Below are positions 53,357 through 63,300 of a stretch of 64,000 nucleotides of DNA, piece by piece; position 1 is the first letter of the stretch; every line of letters starts with the position of its first letter. A model generated the notes under the pieces. The model made no database searches and had not been told where the DNA came from. It worked only from the letters and a program-made list of their open reading frames with translations. The stretch lies in NCBI RefSeq assembly GCF_010586825.1, contig NZ_JAAAGB010000009.1, forward strand, positions 62,001 through 126,000, written 5' to 3'. The DNA comes from Draconibacterium mangrovi (GTDB lineage Bacteria; Bacteroidota; Bacteroidia; Bacteroidales; Prolixibacteraceae). Position numbers and translations under genes: made by a program.

Positions 53357-56300
53357 TTAAAAATCAATAGTTGCTCCAAGATTTATAACACGCTGAAGTG
53401 GGTAAGCCAAACCGTTTCCACCCATTTCAGGATCCCATAATTTGAAAGCCGAGAACACTGCCAGGTTACTACCCGACACATAAATACGGGCATTACCTAA
53501 TCTGCACTTCTGTACAAAATTCTTAGGAATCGTATAGCCAACCTCTGCAGTTTTCAATCGTAAAAAGGAACCATCGCGCATAAACCAGGTATTCCTTTTG
53601 TTATTATTATTGATTGTTGATTCTGATAAGCGAGGCCACAAAGCATAAATATCTCTATTGTTCTCCGACCAATAACTATCGGCATAAACCTGCAACATTG
53701 AGCGGGTTGTTGTAAAACCATCAATACCGTTTTTAACGAATGGCGCTGTTGCGCTGGGATCAATCCAAAATGAAGATCTGGCAGAACCCTGGAAGAAACA
53801 GGAAAAGTCGAAGTTGCCATACCCAAGTGAAACTCCAAATCCATAATTTATCTCAGGAGTTGTTGGGAAACCAATTGGCACCTGGTCCTTTTCGTCGATA
53901 ATGCCATCGTTGTTGATATCCTTGTATTTAATATCACCGGCCAAGTAATTATCAAACTGTGTTGGAGAGTTTGCCACTTCTTCATCGTCGATAAACAAAC
54001 GTTCAGCCACATAACCCCACTGTTGCGATACACTTTGCCCAACATGCGACCGCCACGGAGTATCTTTGTAATCTGGCTCTTCAAACACTTTATACTCACT
54101 TGTTGCGTAAGTAAAGTTTCCTCTAAGAATCATCCACAATTTTGAAGAAAATGATTTGGTATAGTCAACCGAAAACTCGCATCCGCGGCTGGCAGCTTCG
54201 CCAATATTTGCACTTGGTGTTACCTCTAAGCCCATTGTTGTTGGAATGTCGGTGCGGCGTTGCAAAATATTACTGCGGTATTCATGAAAGAAATCTGCCT
54301 GAATTTCCAACTCGTTCCAAAGATTCAGCTCGGCTCCTAAGTTTGTTTTACGGCTGATTTCCCAGGTGATATTCGGATCAGAATAGCGATTTATAGCGAT
54401 TCCCGGACGGGAGAAACCAAAATCGTAACCGGCGGTATACCCCCTGTCGCCGTTGTTCATATCAATATCGGACATGTAAAAGAAGCGATCGCTGTTGCTA
54501 CCAATTTGGTCGTTACCCACCAATCCGTAAGTTGCTTTCAGTTTTAACTTCGTAATTGTCTTTTTGTAAGGCATCATAAAACTCTCGTTTGATACCATCC
54601 ATCCTAAACCGGCAGATGGGAAGAATCCCCAACGATGGCCTGAGTCAAAACGTTCAGAACCATTATATCCGAAGTTTGCCTCAAGAAAATAGCGGTTGTC
54701 GTAACCGTAAGTAAAACGTCCGGCAAGCCCCATATTTCGGTATGGTAATGATAGTTGAAGGCTATTGGATATACCATCATGCTTTTCACGCATTGTAAAA
54801 ACCATTAAGCCTGAAATAGAATTCTTTTCTTTTATAACCTTCTTGTAATCGACAGCAGCTTCTACATACATAGTTCCCACCAATTCTCGTGTACCCGGCT
54901 CATAGTTCAGATAATCTGTTCCATCATCAGGATTAAGGTTAATAAGCACGTAATCATCAGGATCTGGTGTTTCAGCTACATTGTACCAAAACGGACTATA
55001 TTGTCGACGTATCTCCAGTAAAGAGTACCTGTTTATATTGAATAAACCCCTAACCGACAATCCTTCAGTTAAAAAATCAAGATCTTGATTTACCTCAAAC
55101 TGGGCGTACATGTTTGAGCGGTCTTTTGATTTGTATCCCTTAACCATTTCGGCATATGGATTCAAATAATTTCCGGTGTCGTAATTTCCAAAAAGAATAT
55201 TCCTGGTGTAGATATTGGCTTCATCCGGTTCGTAGTATGGTAAAAAATAAACCGGGCTGGCATTCAGCACTTTTTTGTACAAATCGCTACCACTAACCAA
55301 GGGCCCTTTATAGGTATCGAAATCTCCGTTTAACCGTACAGTGATTTTTGTAGATTTAGAAAGGTAAACATTTACGTTTGAGCGTAATGAGTACTTATCT
55401 GAATTAATATTATTATCGTAATTCTGACGAGAGTCATTCTTTAATATCCCCTTATCATTAGTGTACTTGGCAGCAATGTAATAGTTGGCCACTTTTCCAC
55501 CACCACTAATATTAAGGTTATAACGCTGATTGAATGTCCCACTTTTAAACAACATGTCATCCCAGTCAACCTGCGGATATCTCAACGGATCAATGCCTCT
55601 CTCAGTATAATCAATCTTCTTCTTGCTATAAGGCAAGTTTATATCACCGCGAGTTACAATTGCCTCGTTGTGCAGTTTCATAAAATCTATCGGATTAACA
55701 AAGTCCAGCTCTTCTGTAGGTTGCGAATAGGCCCTTTCCATTCTAAATGAAATTTTAGCCTTTCCTTCGCGCCCTTCTTTGGTGGTAACCAAAATTACAC
55801 CATTAGCACCACGGGCACCATAAAGAGCTGTAGCATTGGCATCCTTCATAATAGAGAAACTACCAATATCATCGGGCGTTAAACGGGAAAGTTCTCCTGT
55901 ACTCATTTCAACACCATCAATCAAAATCAGCGGATCTTTTTTACCTGTTCCAAAGGTTGTAACCCCCCTGATAAAGAACTGGGCGTTATCCATATCCGGC
56001 TCACCTGTTGTTTGGTACGAAATCATACCGGCAATACGCCCCGCAAAAGCAGTTGTAAGGTTACTTGCCGGAATTTTCAGATCTTTTGGCGAGATAGTAG
56101 AGATAGAAGAAATCACACTTTCTTTCTTTTGTTTTCCGAAGGCTACTACTGTTACCTCATCTAACTCATCCAGTTTTTCCTGTAATGTAACTACCAGGTC
56201 CTGTTGTCCGGTGTACTTTACCTCCTGTTTCTCCATCCCAATGAATGAAAAAACAAGTTTATCACCTACCTCAGCTTCAATGGTAAAATAGCCGTCAGCG

Positions 56301-56587
56301 TCGGAAATAGCACCTCCCAAGGTACCTTGAATAATTACGTTTGCGCCCGGAAGTGGGTCACCATTTTTATCTACAATCCGTCCTTTAATGGTTTTGGATT
56401 GCAGACTCTCTGTTTTTTCAGAAATTGAATTCCGAATGGGATTACCGGACTTTTTGTTCCAGTTACCTCCCGCAAATACGTTAATGTGAATTAAAAGGAT
56501 AAGGGATAAAATCCCGAAAGCCTTTAATACAAACCAACACGTTGATTGTACCTTCACGTAAGAACAATACGGTCTGATTTTTTTCAT
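53357..56587 (-). CDS. SusC/RagA TonB-dependent glycan transporter
   Basis: This 1076-aa outer-membrane protein has a long leader (to about residue 41, FGILSLILLIHINVFAGG), a carboxypeptidase-D-like domain (about 68-140: GRIVDKNGDPLPGANVIIQG), and a plug with SFSIMKDANATALYGARGAN and VILVTTKEG. The barrel ends in INLGATIDF. It is the first SusC of the locus, 84 bp after the GH92 gene 56672-58768, and is followed directly by SusD and the two surface lipoproteins. Confidence 0.95.
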   Translation of the reverse strand: MKKIRPYCSYVKVQSTCWFVLKAFGILSLILLIHINVFAGGNWNKKSGNPIRNSISEKTESLQSKTIKGRIVDKNGDPLPGANVIIQGTLGGAISDADGYFTIEAEVGDKLVFSFIGMEKQEVKYTGQQDLVVTLQEKLDELDEVTVVAFGKQKKESVISSISTISPKDLKIPASNLTTAFAGRIAGMISYQTTGEPDMDNAQFFIRGVTTFGTGKKDPLILIDGVEMSTGELSRLTPDDIGSFSIMKDANATALYGARGANGVILVTTKEGREGKAKISFRMERAYSQPTEELDFVNPIDFMKLHNEAIVTRGDINLPYSKKKIDYTERGIDPLRYPQVDWDDMLFKSGTFNQRYNLNISGGGKVANYYIAAKYTNDKGILKNDSRQNYDNNINSDKYSLRSNVNVYLSKSTKITVRLNGDFDTYKGPLVSGSDLYKKVLNASPVYFLPYYEPDEANIYTRNILFGNYDTGNYLNPYAEMVKGYKSKDRSNMYAQFEVNQDLDFLTEGLSVRGLFNINRYSLLEIRRQYSPFWYNVAETPDPDDYVLINLNPDDGTDYLNYEPGTRELVGTMYVEAAVDYKKVIKEKNSISGLMVFTMREKHDGISNSLQLSLPYRNMGLAGRFTYGYDNRYFLEANFGYNGSERFDSGHRWGFFPSAGLGWMVSNESFMMPYKKTITKLKLKATYGLVGNDQIGSNSDRFFYMSDIDMNNGDRGYTAGYDFGFSRPGIAINRYSDPNITWEISRKTNLGAELNLWNELEIQADFFHEYRSNILQRRTDIPTTMGLEVTPSANIGEAASRGCEFSVDYTKSFSSKLWMILRGNFTYATSEYKVFEEPDYKDTPWRSHVGQSVSQQWGYVAERLFIDDEEVANSPTQFDNYLAGDIKYKDINNDGIIDEKDQVPIGFPTTPEINYGFGVSLGYGNFDFSCFFQGSARSSFWIDPSATAPFVKNGIDGFTTTRSMLQVYADSYWSENNRDIYALWPRLSESTINNNNKRNTWFMRDGSFLRLKTAEVGYTIPKNFVQKCRLGNARIYVSGSNLAVFSAFKLWDPEMGGNGLAYPLQRVINLGATIDF

Positions 56588-56671
56588 AAAATATTAATTT
56601 GAGTTTAATTAAGCATCTCTGCAACAGCGCTAAACCGCCGCGCAGCGTTTATTTAATTTTGAATAGTTTGT

Positions 56672-58768
56672 TTATCGTGTGCTAATTTGAATCTCTGCCC
56701 CGTTTTTTAATTCTTTCCAGTCAATCCAAAGCGGATCATGTTTTTTTCGATTTATCATCAGGCTTCGAATTTCAGTTGCTTGTTTTGAGCCGCCGGAAAT
56801 AAGCAGCTCGCCTTCTGGCAGTTCTATAGATATTTCTGAGAAGCGTGGAATATTAACCGAAAAACCACCAACTCCGGGCACCATCGGATACAAGCCAACT
56901 GAAGCAAACACATACCAGGCTCCCATTGTCCCTAAATCGTCGTTACCCGGCAATCCAGAAGAACTACTGTTGTACATTTCGTTAAATATTCGCTGAATTA
57001 CTTTGTTTGTTTTCTCCGGCGAGTCGGTCCAGTTATAGATCCACGGAACCTGAAAATCGGGTTCGTTTCCAGCGGCAAACCAGTCTTCTTCGTACGATGC
57101 ATCAAGTCGTTCAAAAAGTGTATCCAGGCGTGCTTCAGCAACCTTTTTCCCGCCAATGGTATCAATCAGGGTTTCCAAATCGTAGGGAACCATCCAGAAA
57201 TAATTCTTGTAAGTTGCTTCACGCCAGTCGTGGTGAATGCTTTTCCACTTTCCGTTTTCGTGACGCGAGCAAAGCCAGTTGATTTGCGGGTTATATAAAT
57301 TCTTCCAGTTGTTTGATTGTTGTATAAAAAATGAAGCTTCCTCCTGGTTTTTCAACGCTTGCAAAACAAACTGTCCAATGGCATAATCGGCCGAAGAGTA
57401 TTCCAGAAGCATCGATGCCGGAGCTATTCCTTTTTCATTGTATGATCGTAAGTATGGGCGAATCTCGCGATCCTGCGAATAAAGCCTTGGAATAGTCGCC
57501 CCTCTTTTCATATGATAAAAAGCTCTTTCGGTGTCGAAATCAGTGGCTCCGAACGCATACGAATTTGAAATAAGGATTGGCGTTGGATCGCCCTGCATAA
57601 TTCCGGTTTCGATATTGGCCAAAATCCAGCGGCCATAACCTCCGGCCTGATCGGCAAAATCAACCAACGACTGCATCATATCGCTGGTTTCTTTCGGATA
57701 AAGCATGGCTACCAGTTGAGCCTGCGTGCGATAAGTGTCCCAAACGCTAAATGAGCTGTAAACATCTCTGCCCGCTTGAGCTTTATGAACCTTATAATCA
57801 GCGCCAATATATTCGCCGTTAAAATCACTTACCAGGTTGGGATGTATTAATGTGTGGTAAAAATGGGTATAGAACTGAACCAGGTCATCTTCATTTTCAC
57901 TCGCTACTTTTATTTTCGCAAGGTTATCGTTCCACACGTTTTCGGCCGACCTGCGGTACGCATCAAAGCCATCTTCGTTTGCCGAGCGGCGTAAATTTTC
58001 GCGCGCATTTTCAACAGATACATAGGAGATGGCTATACGGTATTCAACCTCCTGATCATTTTTTGTATCAAAAGAAAAATAAGCGCCTGAGTTTTTCCCA
58101 TAGGCGAGTTTGGCTGAATCGAGCATATTCTTTTTCATCCAAACCCCGAAACCATCAGCTTCTCTGTTGAACTCGGCAGCAAAATAGATCTTGTAGGGTG
58201 TTGGAGCTCCGCAAAATTCGCCTCCATAACTAAATCCTTCGCAGCTTGTTGAAGAAGTAATTTCAATGCGGGCATTGTCAACAAAAGTTGCACTAACTCC
58301 GGCGCCGATAATAACTGTACCCTTCTCGCCGCCGAAAGTAAAACGTGCAATTCCTGAACGTTTATTAACTGTAAGTTCTGCCCTTGTATTATCTTTCATT
58401 AATACTGACAGGAAACCGGCATTTGCCTGATTCACTTCAACATAAGGCTGAAACTCATCCATATCGTTGGGCGATTTTTTCAATTCGCCAGTCAAGGGCA
58501 AAACCGGGAAGTTGCCCATATTAGCACATCCTGCGCCACTTAGCTGGGTAATTCCAAACCCTCTTTGAGGTGTAAAAAAGCCGGGAGAGAATTGTACCAT
58601 TCCAAAAGGATAAGTTGCCCCGATGTAACTATATCCACACCCCAGCCCGTCGCCTTTGCTACCTATCTGCGGGTCTACCAATTGCGCATAAGATTGCGCG
58701 TGTATATTCCAAACATTCAGGTATAGCGAAAGGAATATCAGAAACAAAATTTGCCTGGTTTTCATCAA
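56672..58768 (-). CDS. GH92 alpha-mannosidase, secreted
   Basis: This 698-aa enzyme has a signal peptidase I-type leader (YLNVWNIHAQ) and no lipobox, unlike the other GH92 proteins, so it is probably periplasmic. GH92 motifs are intact: the N-terminal LVDPQIGSKGDGLGCGYS, the acid Glu569 in GNEPDFQVPWIYN, and the base region GNDDLGTMGAWY with Asp610 and Asp611. It lies between the first Gfo/Idh gene and the first susC, 63 bp after the former. It is an exo-alpha-mannosidase by family; linkage specificity is not readable. Confidence 0.92.
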   Translation of the reverse strand: MMKTRQILFLIFLSLYLNVWNIHAQSYAQLVDPQIGSKGDGLGCGYSYIGATYPFGMVQFSPGFFTPQRGFGITQLSGAGCANMGNFPVLPLTGELKKSPNDMDEFQPYVEVNQANAGFLSVLMKDNTRAELTVNKRSGIARFTFGGEKGTVIIGAGVSATFVDNARIEITSSTSCEGFSYGGEFCGAPTPYKIYFAAEFNREADGFGVWMKKNMLDSAKLAYGKNSGAYFSFDTKNDQEVEYRIAISYVSVENARENLRRSANEDGFDAYRRSAENVWNDNLAKIKVASENEDDLVQFYTHFYHTLIHPNLVSDFNGEYIGADYKVHKAQAGRDVYSSFSVWDTYRTQAQLVAMLYPKETSDMMQSLVDFADQAGGYGRWILANIETGIMQGDPTPILISNSYAFGATDFDTERAFYHMKRGATIPRLYSQDREIRPYLRSYNEKGIAPASMLLEYSSADYAIGQFVLQALKNQEEASFFIQQSNNWKNLYNPQINWLCSRHENGKWKSIHHDWREATYKNYFWMVPYDLETLIDTIGGKKVAEARLDTLFERLDASYEEDWFAAGNEPDFQVPWIYNWTDSPEKTNKVIQRIFNEMYNSSSSGLPGNDDLGTMGAWYVFASVGLYPMVPGVGGFSVNIPRFSEISIELPEGELLISGGSKQATEIRSLMINRKKHDPLWIDWKELKNGAEIQISTR

Positions 58769-58793
58769 TATGTTTTTGATTATTGATTAGTTT

Positions 58794-58810
58794 GCTGACG
58801 ATCCGTCAGC
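58794..58810. other. Intercistronic hairpin
   Basis: A perfect 7-bp stem with a 3-nt loop (58794-58800 with 58804-58810) lies in the 64-bp gap between the Gfo/Idh and GH92 genes. The T-run lies on the plus side, not downstream for these genes, so it may modulate mRNA stability and is unlikely to end transcription. Confidence 0.4.
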
Positions 58811-58832
58811 GATGATTTTTTAAAATTTGCAG

Positions 58833-60179
58833 TTACACTTTTGGGGTCCAGCCTTTTTCGTATTCGCGCCCCCACAATTTCATGGCATCGCGATCGAAAA
58901 TCCGACCGTTCTCAGGATCTACTTCAAAAGATTTTTTAATTCGATAGCCGATATTGACGTAGTGAGTGAGCATCTGGCTCTTGGCGCCCATTTCTATCGG
59001 AGAATTCAGTTTATTTGTTTTTCCCCGGATTGCATCAAAGAAATTAACAATGTGTGCATCGGTCATTGAGCCGCCACCTCCAAGTGCTGTTCCGGCCTCG
59101 TCGCCGTCTGACTTATTATTGGATAGCAGTTTCCCTCTGCGATCGTATACTTTGTATCCATTCCGGTCGATAAAAACCGAACCATCAGTACCATAAATAA
59201 CAGTTCCTCTGTCGCCACCATAAGTTTTATGCGAGTTTCGGCTCTTGCCATCCCAGGCAATTACCTTATCGTCAGGAAAACGAAAAGAGGCATAAGCCGT
59301 GTCGTACATTTCCCAGCCATCATTCTTATAATGACGCTTCGCTGCCTGAACGTCAACAAATTCAGGATAATCAACATTCAATGCCCAACGGGCAACATCC
59401 AGCTCATGTGTTGCGTTGTTTCCCGATTCGGCTGTTCCCCATTTCCAACCATACCAGTGCCAATTGTAATCCCAGGTATCGTGTTTGTACTCTTCGTGCG
59501 GGGCAGGTCCCTGCCAAAGGTCCCAATCCAATCCCTCCGGTACAGGTGCCGGTTTTGGAACAGAAACTTCATTCCTGTTATTTGAATAAAATGCTACAGC
59601 TCTGTACACATCTCCAATCCTACCATTGTGAATGTCATTTATAATTGCTTTTGTATAAGCTGAAGAACGCTGTTGGTTTCCCATCTGAATTAACCGGTCG
59701 TACTTCTTCTGCAAGGCAACCAAAATCTCGCCTTCCGCAGGATTATGCGTACATGGTTTTTCCAGATAAACATGCTTACCGTGCTCCATGGCCAACCATG
59801 CACCAGGTGCATGCCAGTGATCGGGAGTAGCATTAAAAACAGCATCTACTTTTTTGTCCTCCAAAGCAACCCGGATATCGTTAATCAAAATGGCATCGCC
59901 CGAAACCTTTCCTTTTAAGTTATGTGCAACCCGTTCGCGTTGCTTTTTCATTACATCACAGATATAAGCTAAGTCAACATTGTTGCTCGAATCCTTCACC
60001 ATATTGTAATAGGCACTTACCCGGCGTCCGCAGCCCATGAATGCCACTTGCAAACGGTCGTTGGCGCCAATAACCCGTGAATAACTTTTGGCCGACATAG
60101 CCATTGCCGAACTTCCTAAAACAACCCCTGTTGTTCCTGCTGCTACATTTCTTAAAAAAATTCTTCTGGATGATCCCAT
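58833..60179 (-). CDS. Gfo/Idh/MocA oxidoreductase, Tat-type leader
   Basis: This 448-aa protein has a Tat-like leader (SRRIFLRNVAAG), a Rossmann motif GCGRRV at residues 49-54, an EKP motif at 140-142, and a GNQQRSS stretch after it. The substrate domain contains YNWHWYGWKWGTAESGNN and NATHELDVARWALN. The exported, cofactor-binding build resembles proteins annotated near GH109, but no activity can be assigned. It is the first minus-strand gene of the locus and is divergent from the hybrid regulator, so it is likely directly controlled by it. Confidence 0.88.
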   Translation of the reverse strand: MGSSRRIFLRNVAAGTTGVVLGSSAMAMSAKSYSRVIGANDRLQVAFMGCGRRVSAYYNMVKDSSNNVDLAYICDVMKKQRERVAHNLKGKVSGDAILINDIRVALEDKKVDAVFNATPDHWHAPGAWLAMEHGKHVYLEKPCTHNPAEGEILVALQKKYDRLIQMGNQQRSSAYTKAIINDIHNGRIGDVYRAVAFYSNNRNEVSVPKPAPVPEGLDWDLWQGPAPHEEYKHDTWDYNWHWYGWKWGTAESGNNATHELDVARWALNVDYPEFVDVQAAKRHYKNDGWEMYDTAYASFRFPDDKVIAWDGKSRNSHKTYGGDRGTVIYGTDGSVFIDRNGYKVYDRRGKLLSNNKSDGDEAGTALGGGGSMTDAHIVNFFDAIRGKTNKLNSPIEMGAKSQMLTHYVNIGYRIKKSFEVDPENGRIFDRDAMKLWGREYEKGWTPKV

Positions 60180-60247
60180 ATCTATTCTATTATTATTCTG
60201 ATAAAAACTCGATCTTCAACAATCACTTGTTTCCCATCTCACGTTTT

Positions 60248-60255
60248 CAAAAGTA
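60248..60255 (-). promoter_or_regulatory. Candidate -7 element for the PUL operon
   Basis: On the minus strand the sequence TACTTTTG matches the Bacteroidota -7 consensus TAnnTTTG, 69 bp upstream of the 60179 start. No convincing -33 TTTG is seen at the normal distance, which fits an activator-dependent promoter. The direct repeats at 60278-60313 lie just upstream. Confidence 0.45.
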
Positions 60256-60277
60256 TCATCGCAAATATTCTTCTTGA

Positions 60278-60313
60278 GTTGTTTTTGTTTCATATAGGGT
60301 TGTTTTTGTTTCA
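60278..60313. promoter_or_regulatory. Direct repeats, candidate operator of the hybrid regulator
   Basis: Two exact 15-base copies of GTTGTTTTTGTTTCA lie at 60278-60292 and 60299-60313, a 21-bp period (two helical turns) that puts both on the same face. They are in the divergent region 60180-60360 between the first PUL gene and the hybrid regulator. AraC-type regulators bind such direct repeats, so this is the likely binding site. Confidence 0.55.
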
Positions 60314-60360
60314 AATGATTATTTTTGGCAATTCTCAGTAGAAATAATTGACACATCGGA

Positions 60361-63300
60361 ATGCAAAAAACACTTATACGCCTCTTTTTCTTACTCTTAG
60401 CAACATTACTGTTTGAAACAAATTCGTCGGGACAATACATCCGTTTCGACCATTTTGATACACGGAGAGGGCTATCTCAAAACAATATCAATGGCTTAAT
60501 AGTAGATTCTACGGGCTATGTTTGGATGGGAACCATTGAAGGGATTACACGTTTCGATGGAACCAATTTTGATATATTTCGCTCGGTTCCTTTCCAGCCA
60601 AACACACTTGAAGGCAACTATATTGAAAAGGTATCATCGTGTCCAAACGGAAATGTTTGGATTCATATTCAGGACAGAGGATTAAATCTTTACGATGCCA
60701 AATACGACAACTTTAAAGTATTTCATGATAGTTGTTTTTATCCTGGAGATGCGGTTCATACCACAAGCCTGTTGTCGGCACTGGATACCTTACTGTGGTT
60801 TACTGATCCGAACGGACTTTATACCTATAACCTACCCGAAAATAAAACGACAAAACTAAAATCGCCACCCGGAAGAAACTATGTTATTTATACAGGACAT
60901 AATAACGTTTTGCTTTGGGGGTACGGAGGTATATCTCTTTATTCACTTACTGAAAAAGCAAAAGCTCCGCGGCTAATTATGAAACAGCAGGTTTTTAATA
61001 TATCCCAGGTCTTTAATGATTCGTTGGTGGTAATAAATACAGGTAATCTTGAAATTCTTAATTTAAAATCCGGCGAAAGAAAACCAATTCCGCACAGCGA
61101 GGAACTTGACAGGAATATAAACATCAACGGAATTCTGGCGCTGGCAGCGTATAATAACGAAATTTGGGTTGGGTTAACCACAGGCCTTGTACAAATTATT
61201 ATGAATGGCGATACTGCAAATCGTGTTTCTAAGTATTCATACGATCCCTTTAGTGAATACTCTTTTCATGGTCAGGATGCCAAAAATTTTGCTTTTGATA
61301 AATCGGGTAACTTATGGATTGGAACATCGAAATACGGTGTTAACTTTTACTCAAGAAAAAGAAACCTTTTTAACCATCATCCTATTTCGGTACTTTCAAA
61401 GGCAGACCAGGAAATTGATCCAATAAGGGCAATTTGTAAATCTAAGGATGGCAATATCTGGGTTGGCTTCGATCGTTTAGGGTTAGTCCGAATTACACCT
61501 GATAATCAACAAGTTTTATATTCCGACATTTATCTCCCCGGAAATACAACGCAAAATCTTGAGAACATCCGCTCAATCTATGAAGATTCAAATGGTAACC
61601 TTTGGATTGGCTCCGGCAAAGGATTATGCAGCTATAACCCGGAAAATAACCATATAGAATACACCTTAATTAAATATGGTTGGGAATGGCCGGATGTATG
61701 TTATCGTATGCTCGAGTTTACTCCAGGTAAACTTACTGTCACGAATCGGTTCGGAATAGGAATTGTAGATCTTGAAACAGGGACGTTAACAAAACTGAAA
61801 ATGCCCGAAACCTATATTTCAGCCTCAATCAGAAGTATTGCCAAAGACAAGAATTTAAATTACTGGTTTGTGTCAGGAGACTTGGGGATGTGCAAATTCA
61901 CACCTCAGGGAATATTAACTTACTACACTTACGAAAAAGATAATTTTACCGACAGCAAACTTTATTCGCTTGAAATAGTGAATGATACAATGTGGATAGG
62001 AAGTAACACCGGGTTAATGGCATTTGATTTAACCGAAGAAAAAGTTGTAGCGAGTTATTTCGAATCGGACGGATTATCGAATAATTTGATTTACAGTACC
62101 ATTCATGCAAATAACGAATTATGGATGAGTACCAACCGCGGAATCAGCCGGCTAAAATTAGGCGACTTTTCAATAGAGAAATACCTTGGAGACGATCTGT
62201 TCATGGATGATGCGTTTTATCTCGATCCAAGCGGTAAAATATATTTTGGAGGCTATGATGGGTTTATAAGTTTTATACCGGAAGAAATCACGAATAACAC
62301 ATCGCCTCCAACTCCAATTATAACCGATTTGTATTTGAATAATCATAAAATAAAGGTTGGAGAAAAAATAAAGGATCGTATGATTCTCTCGAATTCAATT
62401 GAAAAGCTTAAAACCTTAGAACTTGATTACAGCTCCAGTTCATTTTCACTGGTTTTTGATGCATTTCCCTTTAACTATCCCGACCAAACCATTTTCAGAT
62501 ACCGACTGAGCGGACAATCTGATGACTGGGTTTTGGTACCTCAACAAAGCAACCAGGCCGTGTTCTCAAATCTGTCTCCGAATAACTACACTTTTGAAGT
62601 TCAGGCCAGTGAGAACGGAAGAAACTGGAGCGCTGCAAAACAGCTTAACCTTTCTATTATTCCCCCTTTTTATAAAACGTCGTGGTTTAAAGCTTTATTG
62701 ATATTCTTTATTATCACCATACTGTATGCAATACAACGAATTCGTTTTCATACAATTAAACGTTGGAATATGCAGCTTGAGAAAAAGATAAAAGAACAAA
62801 CTTTTTCGATAGAAGAACAAAAGAATAAGATTATTGCCCAAAAGGAAAAAATGGTAGCACTTAACCAAAAACTGCACGAAGCAGATCAGGCTAAATTAAG
62901 ATACTACACCAACCTTTCGCATGAATTCAGAACTCCACTAACAATAATTATGGGTAATATCGATCAGTTAAAAGATCTCGGTGTTAATCAATTCATTCTA
63001 AAAAACATCAGGAGAAGTTCTGACAGATTATTTCGCCTGGTGAATCAATTTATCGATCTGCACAAATTTGATCATGGAGAGCTAAAACTACAGGTTTCAA
63101 ATTTCGATATTGTTTCGTTTACCAAAGAAATTGCAGATACCTTTAATGATTATGCCCAGCGCAAAAACATTACCATTCAATTAATAAAACCACATGAAAC
63201 CATTCCCCTTTGGCTCGACAAGGATAAGACAGATAAAATAATTTACAACATTTTAACCAACGCCATAAAATACACCAATGAAGGAGGCACGATTTTAATC

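Noticed and set aside
60216-60440. 74-codon minus-strand frame across the divergent promoter
   Set aside because: It overlaps the HTCS start and the direct-repeat operator, and has no homology signature. A shadow frame.
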